DNA of 6,875 nucleotides, taken from positions 1 to 6,875 of the forward strand of contig JAEUMU010000066.1 of NCBI GenBank assembly GCA_016791325.1, read 5' to 3'. Of the stretch, positions 1 to 6,211 are shown in pieces. The translations under genes and the position numbers were made by a program. The first letter of the stretch is position 1. Each line of letters begins with the position of its first letter. Below the pieces are notes generated by a model. That model saw nothing but the letters and a program-made list of their open reading frames with translations. It did not search any database and was not told the origin of the DNA. The stretch comes from Hyphomonadaceae bacterium. GTDB taxonomy: Bacteria > Pseudomonadota > Alphaproteobacteria > Caulobacterales > Aquidulcibacteraceae.

Positions 1-1
1 C

Positions 2-508
2 GAAATGTATTTCATCGTAGAGTCCGGTCTGCGGGATCAAATTCTCACCCGCAACGCCAACGTCGACGCCGCCACCCTCGACGCCGCCTTGGCGAGAACC
101 CGCGACCGCCTGCGCAAATCCGCGAATGACATGAGCGCCGAAGCTAAGAACGCGATGGCCTTCATCGAATCCAAGCGCAACACGGGCGAGTTGAACGCGC
201 GCTTGCTCATTTCCCTCTACCGCGAAGCCAAACGCACCCACTTCCTCTACGGCCTCGCGGAAATGACTCACATCGATCACGAAACCGCCGCCGACTTGAT
301 CGAGCGCCAGGATATTGACGGCCTGGCCATGATCTGCCGCGCCGCCAACATCGAGCGCCCGCTCTTCGTTACGCTCGCCGTGCTGGCTTGCGGCGGCGAA
401 GCCGCGATGAGCCGGGCAGAAGAGTTCGGCAAGCTCTACAATGCCGTGCCGGTCGAGGCGGCGCAGCGTGCAATGCGCTTCTTCAAGGTTCGCAAAGCCG
501 CCGCCTAA
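2..508 (+). CDS. DUF2336 family protein, C-terminal part (5' end outside window)
   Basis: About 168 codons are visible and the frame is still open at the window edge, so the Met at base 5 is probably internal. It sits in the motif MYFIVESGLRDQIL, which corresponds to the 'MYW.VS..LR..IL' stretch I recall from the middle of DUF2336 proteins; these are usually about 350-380 residues. The remainder is alpha-helical and fits the family's C-terminal half: an acidic/alanine-rich helix, then a segment containing KRTHFLYGLAEMTHIDHETA, then FKVRKAAA at the end. The family is common in alphaproteobacteria, is usually predicted to be cytosolic with HEAT-like helical repeats, and has no established biochemical role. 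The TAA stop overlaps the prfC stop on the other strand by four bases (505-508). Family assignment is fairly sure; function is unknown. A short standalone protein starting at base 5 is possible but less likely. Confidence 0.8.
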   Translation, partial: EMYFIVESGLRDQILTRNANVDAATLDAALARTRDRLRKSANDMSAEAKNAMAFIESKRNTGELNARLLISLYREAKRTHFLYGLAEMTHIDHETAADLIERQDIDGLAMICRAANIERPLFVTLAVLACGGEAAMSRAEEFGKLYNAVPVEAAQRAMRFFKVRKAAA

Positions 509-2106
509 GCGCGCTCTTTCGAGCCCGAGAAGCGCACCTTCGGGTTCTTCTCTTGCACATAGCCGATCTCCCAGGCGCTCTTGCCGAGATAAACCGGCGC
601 GCCATCCACGTCCTCGGCCATCTGCGCTGAAGATTTCTCGATGAAGGCGTCCAGATCGGCGCGCGCATCAGCGCTGATCCAGCGCGCGGCCTGATACGGC
701 GAAGGCTCGAAGATCACTTCCAGCCCGTACTCGGCCTTCATCCGTTCATCCAGCACATCGAACTGCAGCGCGCCAACCGCCCCAACCACCAGATCGGCGC
801 CGCTCACCGGCTTGAACACCTGTGTCACGCCTTCTTCGCCCAGCGCCTCTAACGCGCGGCGCAAATGCTTCTGCTTCAGCGGGTCCTTCACGCGCACGCG
901 CTTGAGAATTTCCGGGGCAAAATTCGGAATACCGCGGAACACGATCTCACCGCTGGCCGAAAGCGAATCCCCAACCCGCAATCCGCCATGATTGGGAATG
1001 CCGATCACGTCGCCAGGAAAGGCCTCATCGGCGATCTCTCGCTCCTGCGCCATAAACATCAACGGGTTATGCACATTGAAGCTTTTGCCCGCGGCGCTTT
1101 TCAGCGTCATGCCCCGCTGAAACCGCCCCGAACAGACACGGAAGAAGCCCACACGGTCGCGGTGCTTGGGATCCATGTTGGCTTGGATTTTGAACACGAA
1201 CCCGCTTACCTCGCTGCGTCCGGGCTCAATGGTTGCTTCCTGCGTCTTCACGTGCGCGGGCTGGGCGCGCGGCGCGGGCGCATGTTCGCCTAGCCCCGCC
1301 AGCAGCTCCAGCACGCCATACCGCCGCAGCGCGGAACCGAAGAAAACCGGCGTCAGGTGGCCTTCGCGGAACGCCTTCAGATCGAACTTCGGCAAGCCCT
1401 CCCGCGCCAGCTCTGCGGATTCCTCCGCCTCCGAACGCACGTCGTCGCTCACGCCCGCCATGTAATCGCTGTCGCCACGCGATTGGCGTTCGCGGCTGGC
1501 AAAGCCCTGCTCGCCGGCCTCCAGGCGTCGGAACGGCACGAACTCGTCGCTCCGCAAATCGAACATGCCGGCAAAGCGCTGTCCCGAAGCGGCCGGCCAA
1601 TAGATTGGCGCGGTGTCCATCGCCAGCTTCTGATGAACTTCATCTAGCAGCTCAAACGGATCGAGCGCTTCGCGGTCCATCTTGTTGATGAACGTGGTGA
1701 TCGGAATGTCGCGCAGGCGGCAAACCTCGAACAGCTTTAGCGTTTGCGGCTCGATGCCTTTGGCGGCGTCCAGCACCATGATCGCGGAATCGGCCGCCGT
1801 CAGCGTGCGGTAGGTGTCTTCAGAAAAATCCTCGTGACCCGGCGTGTCGAGCAGGTTGAACACCAGCCCCTCGTGTTCAAACATCATCACCGAGGACGAA
1901 ACGGAAATGCCGCGCTCGCGCTCAATCTTCATCCAGTCCGAGCGCGTGCGCCGGGCCTGGCCCCGCGCGGCGACGGCCCCGGCCAGGTGAATCGCACCCC
2001 CGGCCAGCAGCAACGCTTCCGTCAGCGTGGTCTTGCCCGCATCGGGGTGCGAGATGATTGCAAACGTGCGCCGGCGCGCGGCTTCGGAGGCTGGATCGGC
2101 GGACAT
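505..2106 (-). CDS. prfC: Peptide chain release factor 3 (RF3)
   Basis: RF3 is a cytosolic translational GTPase that speeds release of RF1/RF2 from the ribosome after peptide hydrolysis. The 533-residue product matches the usual length (about 529 in E. coli). The G domain is complete: P-loop SHPDAGKTT (19-27), switch I region RERGISV (63-69), G3 DTPGH (87-91) followed by EDFSEDTYR, G4 NKMD (141-144) and a G5-like GSAL (257-260). The RF3-specific stretch SGFVFKIQANMDPKHRDRV (301-319) begins domain 2, and IPNFAPE (393-399), KDPLKQK (407-413) and VGAVGALQFDV (441-451) lie in the C-terminal part. These signatures separate it from EF-G and LepA. ATG at 2106 gives the expected short N-terminal tail, but no clear Shine-Dalgarno precedes it. 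It lies 47 bases downstream of the DUF1491 gene on the same strand, so co-transcription is likely. The TAG stop interlocks with that of the convergent DUF2336 gene. No key residue is missing. Confidence 0.98.
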   Translation of the reverse strand: MSADPASEAARRRTFAIISHPDAGKTTLTEALLLAGGAIHLAGAVAARGQARRTRSDWMKIERERGISVSSSVMMFEHEGLVFNLLDTPGHEDFSEDTYRTLTAADSAIMVLDAAKGIEPQTLKLFEVCRLRDIPITTFINKMDREALDPFELLDEVHQKLAMDTAPIYWPAASGQRFAGMFDLRSDEFVPFRRLEAGEQGFASRERQSRGDSDYMAGVSDDVRSEAEESAELAREGLPKFDLKAFREGHLTPVFFGSALRRYGVLELLAGLGEHAPAPRAQPAHVKTQEATIEPGRSEVSGFVFKIQANMDPKHRDRVGFFRVCSGRFQRGMTLKSAAGKSFNVHNPLMFMAQEREIADEAFPGDVIGIPNHGGLRVGDSLSASGEIVFRGIPNFAPEILKRVRVKDPLKQKHLRRALEALGEEGVTQVFKPVSGADLVVGAVGALQFDVLDERMKAEYGLEVIFEPSPYQAARWISADARADLDAFIEKSSAQMAEDVDGAPVYLGKSAWEIGYVQEKNPKVRFSGSKERA

Positions 2107-2153
2107 GGGGACGGGCGCGTTTACGGCGCCCCCCGCCCCCGCGCAAGGCGCGC
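2107..2153 (-). promoter_or_regulatory. prfC leader with two small GC-rich hairpins
   Basis: This 47-base spacer between DUF1491 and prfC holds two possible hairpins. One has 5-bp arms at 2140-2144 and 2148-2152 with a 3-base loop, directly after the DUF1491 stop. The other has 6-bp arms at 2113-2118 and 2126-2131 with a 7-base loop, and starts seven bases upstream of the prfC start codon. Neither is followed by a T tract, so they are poor intrinsic terminators. The second covers the zone where a ribosome binding site should be. In such GC-rich DNA short inverted repeats arise by chance, so a regulatory role is only a suggestion. Confidence 0.25.
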
Positions 2154-2507
2154 TCAGCCCTTGTCGATCCGCTCTTCCAAAAAATGCCGCCCCTGGCGGT
2201 CCTCGATCTCCACCACCCAGAGGTCCGGATCGACATCGGCGCGCTTACGGGCGTAGGCGTCCACGGCAGCCTCTTCGTCGCCCAGGCTCCCAGCCGAAAG
2301 GTCGAGCCACACGCGCTCTCCCTCCCCGGCGCGCGCCGGCGCATAGAGCCGCGCCCGTCCGTCCAAACTGGCCACCTTCACCAGCACGGCCCCGGCGTCC
2401 GTATCGCCCTTGCGCGCCACGGCCGCAAAAGCGCCGCCAATCTGCGCCCGCCGGATCAACGCGCTCACCCAAAAGTCAGTTTTCAGTTCCGCCATGCGCG
2501 CCGCCAT
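2154..2507 (-). CDS. DUF1491 family protein
   Basis: This encodes a small protein of 117 residues, or 113 from the second ATG. The N-terminal LKTDFWVSALIRRAQ (8-22) followed by GAFAAVARKGDTDAGAVLVK (25-44) and the C-terminal DPDLWVVEIEDRQGRHF (93-109) are the hallmarks of DUF1491, an alphaproteobacterial family of about 110 residues with no known function. It has no signal peptide or membrane segment and is probably a compact cytosolic alpha/beta protein. Two starts are possible: ATG at 2507 and ATG at 2495. Family members usually begin within a few residues of the LKT.FWVSAL motif, which favours 2495 (MAELKT...). Neither start has a good ribosome binding site. It is followed by prfC after 47 bases, and the two probably share a transcript. 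It is divergent from the exported protein gene at 2550. Confidence 0.9.
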   Translation of the reverse strand: MAARMAELKTDFWVSALIRRAQIGGAFAAVARKGDTDAGAVLVKVASLDGRARLYAPARAGEGERVWLDLSAGSLGDEEAAVDAYARKRADVDPDLWVVEIEDRQGRHFLEERIDKG

Positions 2508-2549
2508 TCACGGGAAAGCAAGACCTTCCCTTTAACCTTTCCAGCCTGC
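2508..2549. promoter_or_regulatory. Short divergent intergenic region
   Basis: Only 42 bases separate the outermost starts of the divergent DUF1491 and exported-protein genes (54 if DUF1491 starts at 2495). At least one promoter must lie here or inside the flanking coding ends. The stretch contains inverted arms GGGAA (2512-2516) and TTCCC (2526-2530), and a near repeat, ACCTTCC at 2523-2529 and ACCTTTCC at 2535-2542. No convincing -35/-10 pair and no Shine-Dalgarno for the rightward gene can be seen. The call rests on gene arrangement rather than on a recognised motif. Confidence 0.3.
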
Positions 2550-3386
2550 ATGCGCCGCATTTTCCTAGTTTTTCTGCTGAGCTTCGGGCTTGCCCCCATA
2601 GCCAGCGCCGATCCGCCGAATGCGCACACCGCCTTCGTCGAGCGTCAGGCGCTGCTGGAGATCGACGGCCGCTGCCATCTGCTCGAAGCCGGCCCGCGCA
2701 CGGCGCTGCAAGCCGGCGCCGCGCAGGCCCGCGGCGCGCTTTTGCGCGCGGGCTGGACGCTGACGCGGATGAACGATCTGGAATCCGCCGTGCGCGCCGC
2801 CGCCCGCGAACGCAGCTGCGACGATGCGCGCACCCGCGCCGCCGCCGCCGAAGCGCGCGGCGCCTACGCCGATTGGGCCACCGCCAGCGTTATGGATTTT
2901 CCCGGCCTCCGCCGCAGCTGGACCGCGCGGCGCACGGTCGGCGCCAATGGCTGGCGCCTCAGCCAAACGATCGATGCGCCCCTCGCCGCCGTCTTCGGCG
3001 TGCGCGAGTTCAGCGGCCCGCAGCAGCTTGCGCTCATTGTGCCAGGCGAACACGCGGGCGGCGTGCAAATCTCGCTGCGCGATAGCGCACGCGCCAGCGC
3101 CGCCTCACTCGATCTCACCGCGCGCATGGCCTACGGCCTCGAAGCCGGCGCACCCGCGCTGGGCGCGCCCGCGCGCAGTTTTCCTGCAACGCGCCGCGTT
3201 GAGCGCCTGATGGGGCGGGTGCAAACGGTGTACATATTCCCGAACGAAGCCTTCAGCGCGCTGCTGCAGCTCGATCCGCGTGAATCGGTGGTGCTGCGCA
3301 TGGCAGGTCCCGCGCCGCGCACGCTTTACGTCGAGGTCGGCGACGTCGCGGCCGCGCGCGCCTTCCTCACTCTGCGCGCCGATTAA
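2550..3386 (+). CDS. Exported protein of unknown function
   Basis: I do not recognise a named family. The 278-residue product begins with a clear signal peptide: basic MRR, hydrophobic core IFLVFLLSFGL, then the signal-peptidase I site ASA (18-20) before DPPN. The mature part holds two cysteines, C42 (in DGRCHLLEAG) and C90 (in ERSCDDAR), flanking an Ala/Arg-rich helical region; they could form one periplasmic disulfide. The second half (about 120-278) looks beta-rich, with WRLSQ (135-139), ALIV (161-164), QTVYIFP (225-231) and TLYVEVGD (258-265). The open frame extends far upstream, but that part runs antisense to prfC and DUF1491; the ATG at 2550 puts the signal peptide exactly at the N-terminus. 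No Shine-Dalgarno is visible. The TAA overlaps the kinase gene's stop by four bases (3383-3386). Similar Cys-plus-helix exported proteins seem to occur in Caulobacterales, but that is recollection, not a search. Confidence 0.8.
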   Translation: MRRIFLVFLLSFGLAPIASADPPNAHTAFVERQALLEIDGRCHLLEAGPRTALQAGAAQARGALLRAGWTLTRMNDLESAVRAAARERSCDDARTRAAAAEARGAYADWATASVMDFPGLRRSWTARRTVGANGWRLSQTIDAPLAAVFGVREFSGPQQLALIVPGEHAGGVQISLRDSARASAASLDLTARMAYGLEAGAPALGAPARSFPATRRVERLMGRVQTVYIFPNEAFSALLQLDPRESVVLRMAGPAPRTLYVEVGDVAAARAFLTLRAD

Positions 3387-4600
3387 GCCAGCACAGGCAA
3401 GCGAACCCGCACCAGCGCCCCGCCGCCGGGCGCATCGTGAAAGCTCAGCGTTCCGCCATGAAGGCCGGCGAGCGCGCGCACCAACGAAAGGCCAAGGCCC
3501 GTCCCTTCCGCGCGCGCCCCGCCTGAGCCGCGCTCAAACGCTTCGCCCAGCACCTCGCGCTCCGCCTCGGGGATGCCCGGCCCGTTATCAATCGTGTCGA
3601 GATCAAGCGCGCCCTCGCGCGCCTGTGCCTGCACGATCACCTTGCCGCCTTCGGGCGTAAACTTGATCGCATTGCCAACGGTGTTGATTAGAATACGCCG
3701 CAACGCTCGATCATCGGCGCGCACCATAAGCGGGCGATCCGGCGTCACAATGCCAATCGCGATCTGCTTCTTCGCCGCGGCGTCAGCGGAGAGCCTCACC
3801 ACATCTTCGATCACGCCCGCCACATCGAACTCAGCGCGCGCGATGTCATAGCGCCCCGCCTCGATGCGGGAGAGATCAAGCAGATCGTTCACAAGGCCGA
3901 GCAGATGCCCGCCACTTTTGCGGATTAGCCCCGCGTACTCCACGTAGCGCGTCTCCAGCGGCCCGAAGATCTGGCGCTCGATCATCTCCGAGAAGCCCAG
4001 GATGTGCGTCAGCGGCGTGCGCAGCTCGTGCGAGACTTCCGCCACGCGCTGGCTCATTAGCGCTCCCCCGCCGCGCTTGGTCGGCGCGCCCAGCGCCATC
4101 ATCGCCGCCGCGAACGCGAGCGCCGCAACGCTCAGCGTCTCCGGATAGGGGCCAAGGCGCGCGGCGGCGTCGGCGGGCTCGAACCGCGCCAGCAGCGCCG
4201 CCGCTGCGTAAGCGAGCACCGCCCCCGCTCCCGCCTCTGGCGCCCACGGCCGGCGCAACGCCAACGCCAGCGCCGGCCCGATCGCCAACATGACGGCAAG
4301 CGGCGACGCAACGCCCCCTGCGCCCGCGATCAGCCCCGCAGCGGTGATCGTCCACACCGCGATCAGCGCGGCGTCAGCGAACTTACGGCCCAAAAACGGG
4401 AGCAAAATGAACCCAGCGAAGGCAGGCGCGATGGCCAGCGCCGCCGCTGCGCCAAGACGGGACACATCAGCCCCATTCGCCCACGCCACCAGCGCCAGCC
4501 CGCCCGAAACGCCCAGCCAGGCCCATCCGGTCCAGACCATGCGCCGAACTGCTTTTGGCGCTGCTTTTGCAGCTGGGGTTACTACCTGTTGTGTTGACAC
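3383..4600 (-). CDS. Membrane sensor histidine kinase, DivJ/PleC-like core
   Basis: This is an inner-membrane two-component kinase of 405 residues. About six hydrophobic segments lie near 24-41, 49-70, 75-94, 99-116, 123-139 and 155-172, with only short loops and no PAS or periplasmic sensor domain. The HisKA domain contains the H box SHELRTPLTHILGFSEMI, with phospho-acceptor H191, and continues as GLVNDLLDLSRIEAGRY (235-251). The ATPase domain has an N box around N306/N310 (INTVGNAIKFTPEGG), G1 DNGPGIP (338-344) and G2 GTGLGLSLV (366-374), so it looks catalytically complete. HE..T after the histidine also fits a kinase that can dephosphorylate its partner. The core resembles DivJ/PleC cell-cycle kinases, but that subfamily is shared by many alphaproteobacterial kinases, so no symbol is given. 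No response regulator is adjacent. The start is GTG at 4600; ATG at 4540 (M21) is an alternative that keeps all membrane segments. Neither has a clear ribosome binding site. Confidence 0.93.
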   Translation of the reverse strand: MSTQQVVTPAAKAAPKAVRRMVWTGWAWLGVSGGLALVAWANGADVSRLGAAAALAIAPAFAGFILLPFLGRKFADAALIAVWTITAAGLIAGAGGVASPLAVMLAIGPALALALRRPWAPEAGAGAVLAYAAAALLARFEPADAAARLGPYPETLSVAALAFAAAMMALGAPTKRGGGALMSQRVAEVSHELRTPLTHILGFSEMIERQIFGPLETRYVEYAGLIRKSGGHLLGLVNDLLDLSRIEAGRYDIARAEFDVAGVIEDVVRLSADAAAKKQIAIGIVTPDRPLMVRADDRALRRILINTVGNAIKFTPEGGKVIVQAQAREGALDLDTIDNGPGIPEAEREVLGEAFERGSGGARAEGTGLGLSLVRALAGLHGGTLSFHDAPGGGALVRVRLPVLA

Positions 4601-4621
4601 CGAAAGGCGGCCCGCGAGTAA
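4594..4621 (+). promoter_or_regulatory. Possible housekeeping-sigma promoter for the gene at 4715
   Basis: TTGACA at 4594-4599 is a perfect -35 hexamer. Thirteen bases after TTGACAC comes GCGAGTAA (4614-4621), a partial fit to the Caulobacter-type -10 consensus GCTANAWC within its N10-14 spacing. Read as an E. coli-type promoter the -10 is weak. The -35 overlaps the GTG codon proposed as the kinase start on the other strand. If real, it would give a leader of roughly 85 bases for the rightward gene. The match is by eye only. Confidence 0.35.
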
Positions 4622-4660
4622 AAGACTTCTTAACGCGAAGGGGAAGATGCTGCCCGCACT

Positions 4661-4706
4661 GAGTCGCGGCAGGAAGCGAACTCTCTTAACTAGGTTAGAT
4701 CAGGAG
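4661..4706 (+). promoter_or_regulatory. Leader hairpin and ribosome binding site of the gene at 4715
   Basis: AGGAG at 4702-4706 lies eight bases before the ATG at 4715. It is the best Shine-Dalgarno in the window and fixes that start. Upstream, GAGTCGC (4661-4667) can pair with GCGAACTC (4676-4683) as a 7-bp stem with one bulged A. Two TTAAC motifs (4630-4634 and 4686-4690) lie in the same leader; their spacing does not match a canonical CtrA site. The ribosome binding site is secure; the rest is tentative. Confidence 0.45.
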
Positions 4707-4714
4707 CAGAGCCG

Positions 4715-5746
4715 ATGCGGAGCCTTGCGGTTTGGACCACTACCGCGGCCGTCGCCCTCCTCGGCGCAGCCAGCGCCCAGGACGCCAGCCCTCAATCTTC
4801 GTCCAACGAGGGCGGCGATCTGCGCGCCGCCGTCAGCGCATACGCCGCTTATCAGTCGGACGTCTCGGAACTGCGCGCCGCGCGGGTCTCCACCGCGCCC
4901 GAACTGGAATCCGTGATCGAGCGCGTCAGCCGCCACAATCGCGACGGCCTTACGCGTGGTTGGGTCGCCTACGGCTCGATGACCGCCGCCCAATCGCCGG
5001 CGTTCGTCCAAGGGGTGCGCGATGCCGCCGCCTATTACGGCCGCGACGCGGTGATCTGGGCGGTCACCGTGGACCCCAGCTACGCGCGCGGTTTGCGCGG
5101 CGGGCAGGAAGTCACGCGCATGCTGCTCGATTCAGCGCAGGCTGATTCCTCGCGCATCATCAGCGTGGCCGATCGCTACCAGGAATTGGCTTACTCTCTG
5201 CAGCGCCAGCGTTGGGCCAACGCCGTCGCGCCTCAGCAAGCCCAGCGCGTGCAGCGGGTGCGCTCTCTCGGGGCCGCCGGCGCGCCCGCCGATGCGGTTC
5301 CCACCAGCGTCAGCCCGCGTCTGCGCGTGACGCCGCTTTCTCTTTCGCCTACCAACGACCCCACCTCCTTCGGCGGCCGTCGCTTCTGGGATGCGCTCAG
5401 CGGCGCTGGCGAGGTGGTTCAGGTGTCCGCCTCCAGCCCGGCCATGCGCGTCAATCCCACGCGCGGCGAAGCGCTCGATCGCATGGCCGCAGTAGCGGCG
5501 CTGCAGGCGCTGGACGCCGTTGACTCCAACCAAAGCGCGGTATCGCGGCTGATCTCCGATCCGCGCTCGCGTGATTGCATCGAGATGGCGCAGCTGCAGC
5601 TTTATCAGTGCATGTCCGCGGCCCGCTTCCGCTACGAGAACACGTTCTGCATGCAGGAACATGCCTTGCGCGACATCGGCCAGTGCATCGGCAATGTCGG
5701 CCAGCCTGACACAACATCGATGACGCCAGTCGCCCGGCGCGACTAA
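4715..5746 (+). CDS. Exported protein of unknown function with four-cysteine C-terminal region
   Basis: I do not recognise a named family. The 343-residue product starts with a signal peptide (MRSLAVWTTTAAVALLGAASA, likely cut after ASA at 21), so the mature protein should be periplasmic. Residues 35-170 look helical and well structured, with GLTRGWVAYGSMTAAQSPAF (78-97) and VRDAAAYYGRDAVIWAVTVD (101-120). A Pro/Ser-rich linker (about 185-220) follows, then a second helical region. The C-terminus carries four cysteines, C288, C299, C312 and C324, spaced CX10C-X12-CX11C and separated by helix-like stretches; this suits a disulfide-locked helical hairpin. There is no catalytic CXXC and no lipobox. 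The AGGAG ribosome binding site supports the ATG. It is divergent from the histidine kinase across a 114-base control region, and sufE follows 39 bases after its TAA stop, so the two could be co-transcribed. Its role is unknown. Confidence 0.85.
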   Translation: MRSLAVWTTTAAVALLGAASAQDASPQSSSNEGGDLRAAVSAYAAYQSDVSELRAARVSTAPELESVIERVSRHNRDGLTRGWVAYGSMTAAQSPAFVQGVRDAAAYYGRDAVIWAVTVDPSYARGLRGGQEVTRMLLDSAQADSSRIISVADRYQELAYSLQRQRWANAVAPQQAQRVQRVRSLGAAGAPADAVPTSVSPRLRVTPLSLSPTNDPTSFGGRRFWDALSGAGEVVQVSASSPAMRVNPTRGEALDRMAAVAALQALDAVDSNQSAVSRLISDPRSRDCIEMAQLQLYQCMSAARFRYENTFCMQEHALRDIGQCIGNVGQPDTTSMTPVARRD

Positions 5747-5760
5747 CCGCTTGCGGCGCC

Positions 5761-5794
5761 GTCGCCCAGGGCGCATGTCTGCGCCATGGGCGGC
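5761..5794 (+). promoter_or_regulatory. Strong hairpin enclosing the sufE start codon
   Basis: Bases 5761-5775 pair with 5780-5794 over 15 positions around a TGTC tetraloop. Thirteen pairs are Watson-Crick, one is a T-G wobble (5762/5793) and one is a G-A mismatch (5769/5786). The sufE ATG (5786-5788) lies in the right arm and the only nearby Shine-Dalgarno-like bases (AGGG, 5768-5771) lie in the left arm, so in RNA both would be hidden. There is no T tract after it, which argues against a plain intrinsic terminator for the gene upstream. A translational control element, a processing site or an attenuator are all possible. Confidence 0.5.
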
Positions 5795-6208
5795 ATCGAT
5801 CAGGCGATCCAGGAATTGAGCGAAGAGTTTGCGCTCCTCCCCGATTGGGAGGAGCGCATAGCTTATGTGCTCGATCTCGCGCGCACGCTGGCTCCCCTGG
5901 CTGAGTCCGAGCGCACTGAAGAAACGCGTGTGCGCGGCTGCGTCAGCCGTGTTTGGCTCGTGAGCGAGCAGCGCGACGGCAAGCTCCATTTCCGCGGCGA
6001 TTCCGATGCTCACATCGTGCGCGGTGAGGTTGCTATGCTGCTGCGCATCTTCTCCGGCCGCACCGCCGAAGAGATTCTCAGCGTCGATCCGCGCGCGGTG
6101 TTCGAGCAACTCGGCCTAAAGGAGGCGCTCACGGCGCAGCGCTCGAACGGGTTGTTCGCGATGATGAACCGAATCCAGGCCGAGGCGCGCGCCGCGCAAA
6201 GCGGCTAA
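5786..6208 (+). CDS. sufE: SufE family Fe-S cluster assembly protein
   Basis: SufE accepts persulfide sulfur from the cysteine desulfurase SufS, stimulates it, and passes the sulfur to the SufBCD scaffold in the cytosol. The 140-residue length is typical (138 in E. coli). The N-terminal helix contains DWEERIAYVLDLARTL (20-35), the active-site loop is TRVRGCVSRVWL (47-58) with sulfur-accepting Cys52, and the conserved C-terminal LTAQRSNGL (115-123) carries Arg119. All expected key residues are present. ATG at 5786 gives the family's usual N-terminus; the ATG at 5775 is in another frame, and no later Met is compatible. The other suf genes are not in this window, so this is a detached sufE, a common arrangement. 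It lies 39 bases behind the exported-protein gene and its start codon sits in a strong hairpin. Its stop is three bases from that of the convergent DUF6456 gene. Confidence 0.96.
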   Translation: MGGIDQAIQELSEEFALLPDWEERIAYVLDLARTLAPLAESERTEETRVRGCVSRVWLVSEQRDGKLHFRGDSDAHIVRGEVAMLLRIFSGRTAEEILSVDPRAVFEQLGLKEALTAQRSNGLFAMMNRIQAEARAAQSG

Positions 6209-6211
6209 GGC

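Noticed and set aside
2058..2549. Long open extension upstream of the exported protein at 2550, giving a 442-codon frame
   Set aside because: It runs antisense to prfC and DUF1491, is Arg/Pro-rich filler typical of GC-rich shadow frames, and would bury a well-formed signal peptide inside the protein.
2027..3085. 352-codon plus-strand frame spanning the prfC start, DUF1491 and the exported protein
   Set aside because: The product is low-complexity Arg/Pro/Ala with no recognisable motif and overlaps three better-supported genes.
4686..4698. Possible CtrA binding site (TTAA...TTAG) before the gene at 4715
   Set aside because: The spacing is five bases, not the seven of the canonical TTAA-N7-TTAA site, and the second half is imperfect.
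5761..5794. Intrinsic terminator for the exported-protein gene
   Set aside because: The stem is strong, but there is no T tract after it and its right arm contains the sufE start codon, so a simple terminator does not fit.
5132..6109. 325-codon open frame on the minus strand across the exported protein and sufE
   Set aside because: It lies opposite two well-supported genes, one of them sufE with intact family motifs. Its composition (Arg, Ala, His rich) is that of a shadow frame and it shows no domain.
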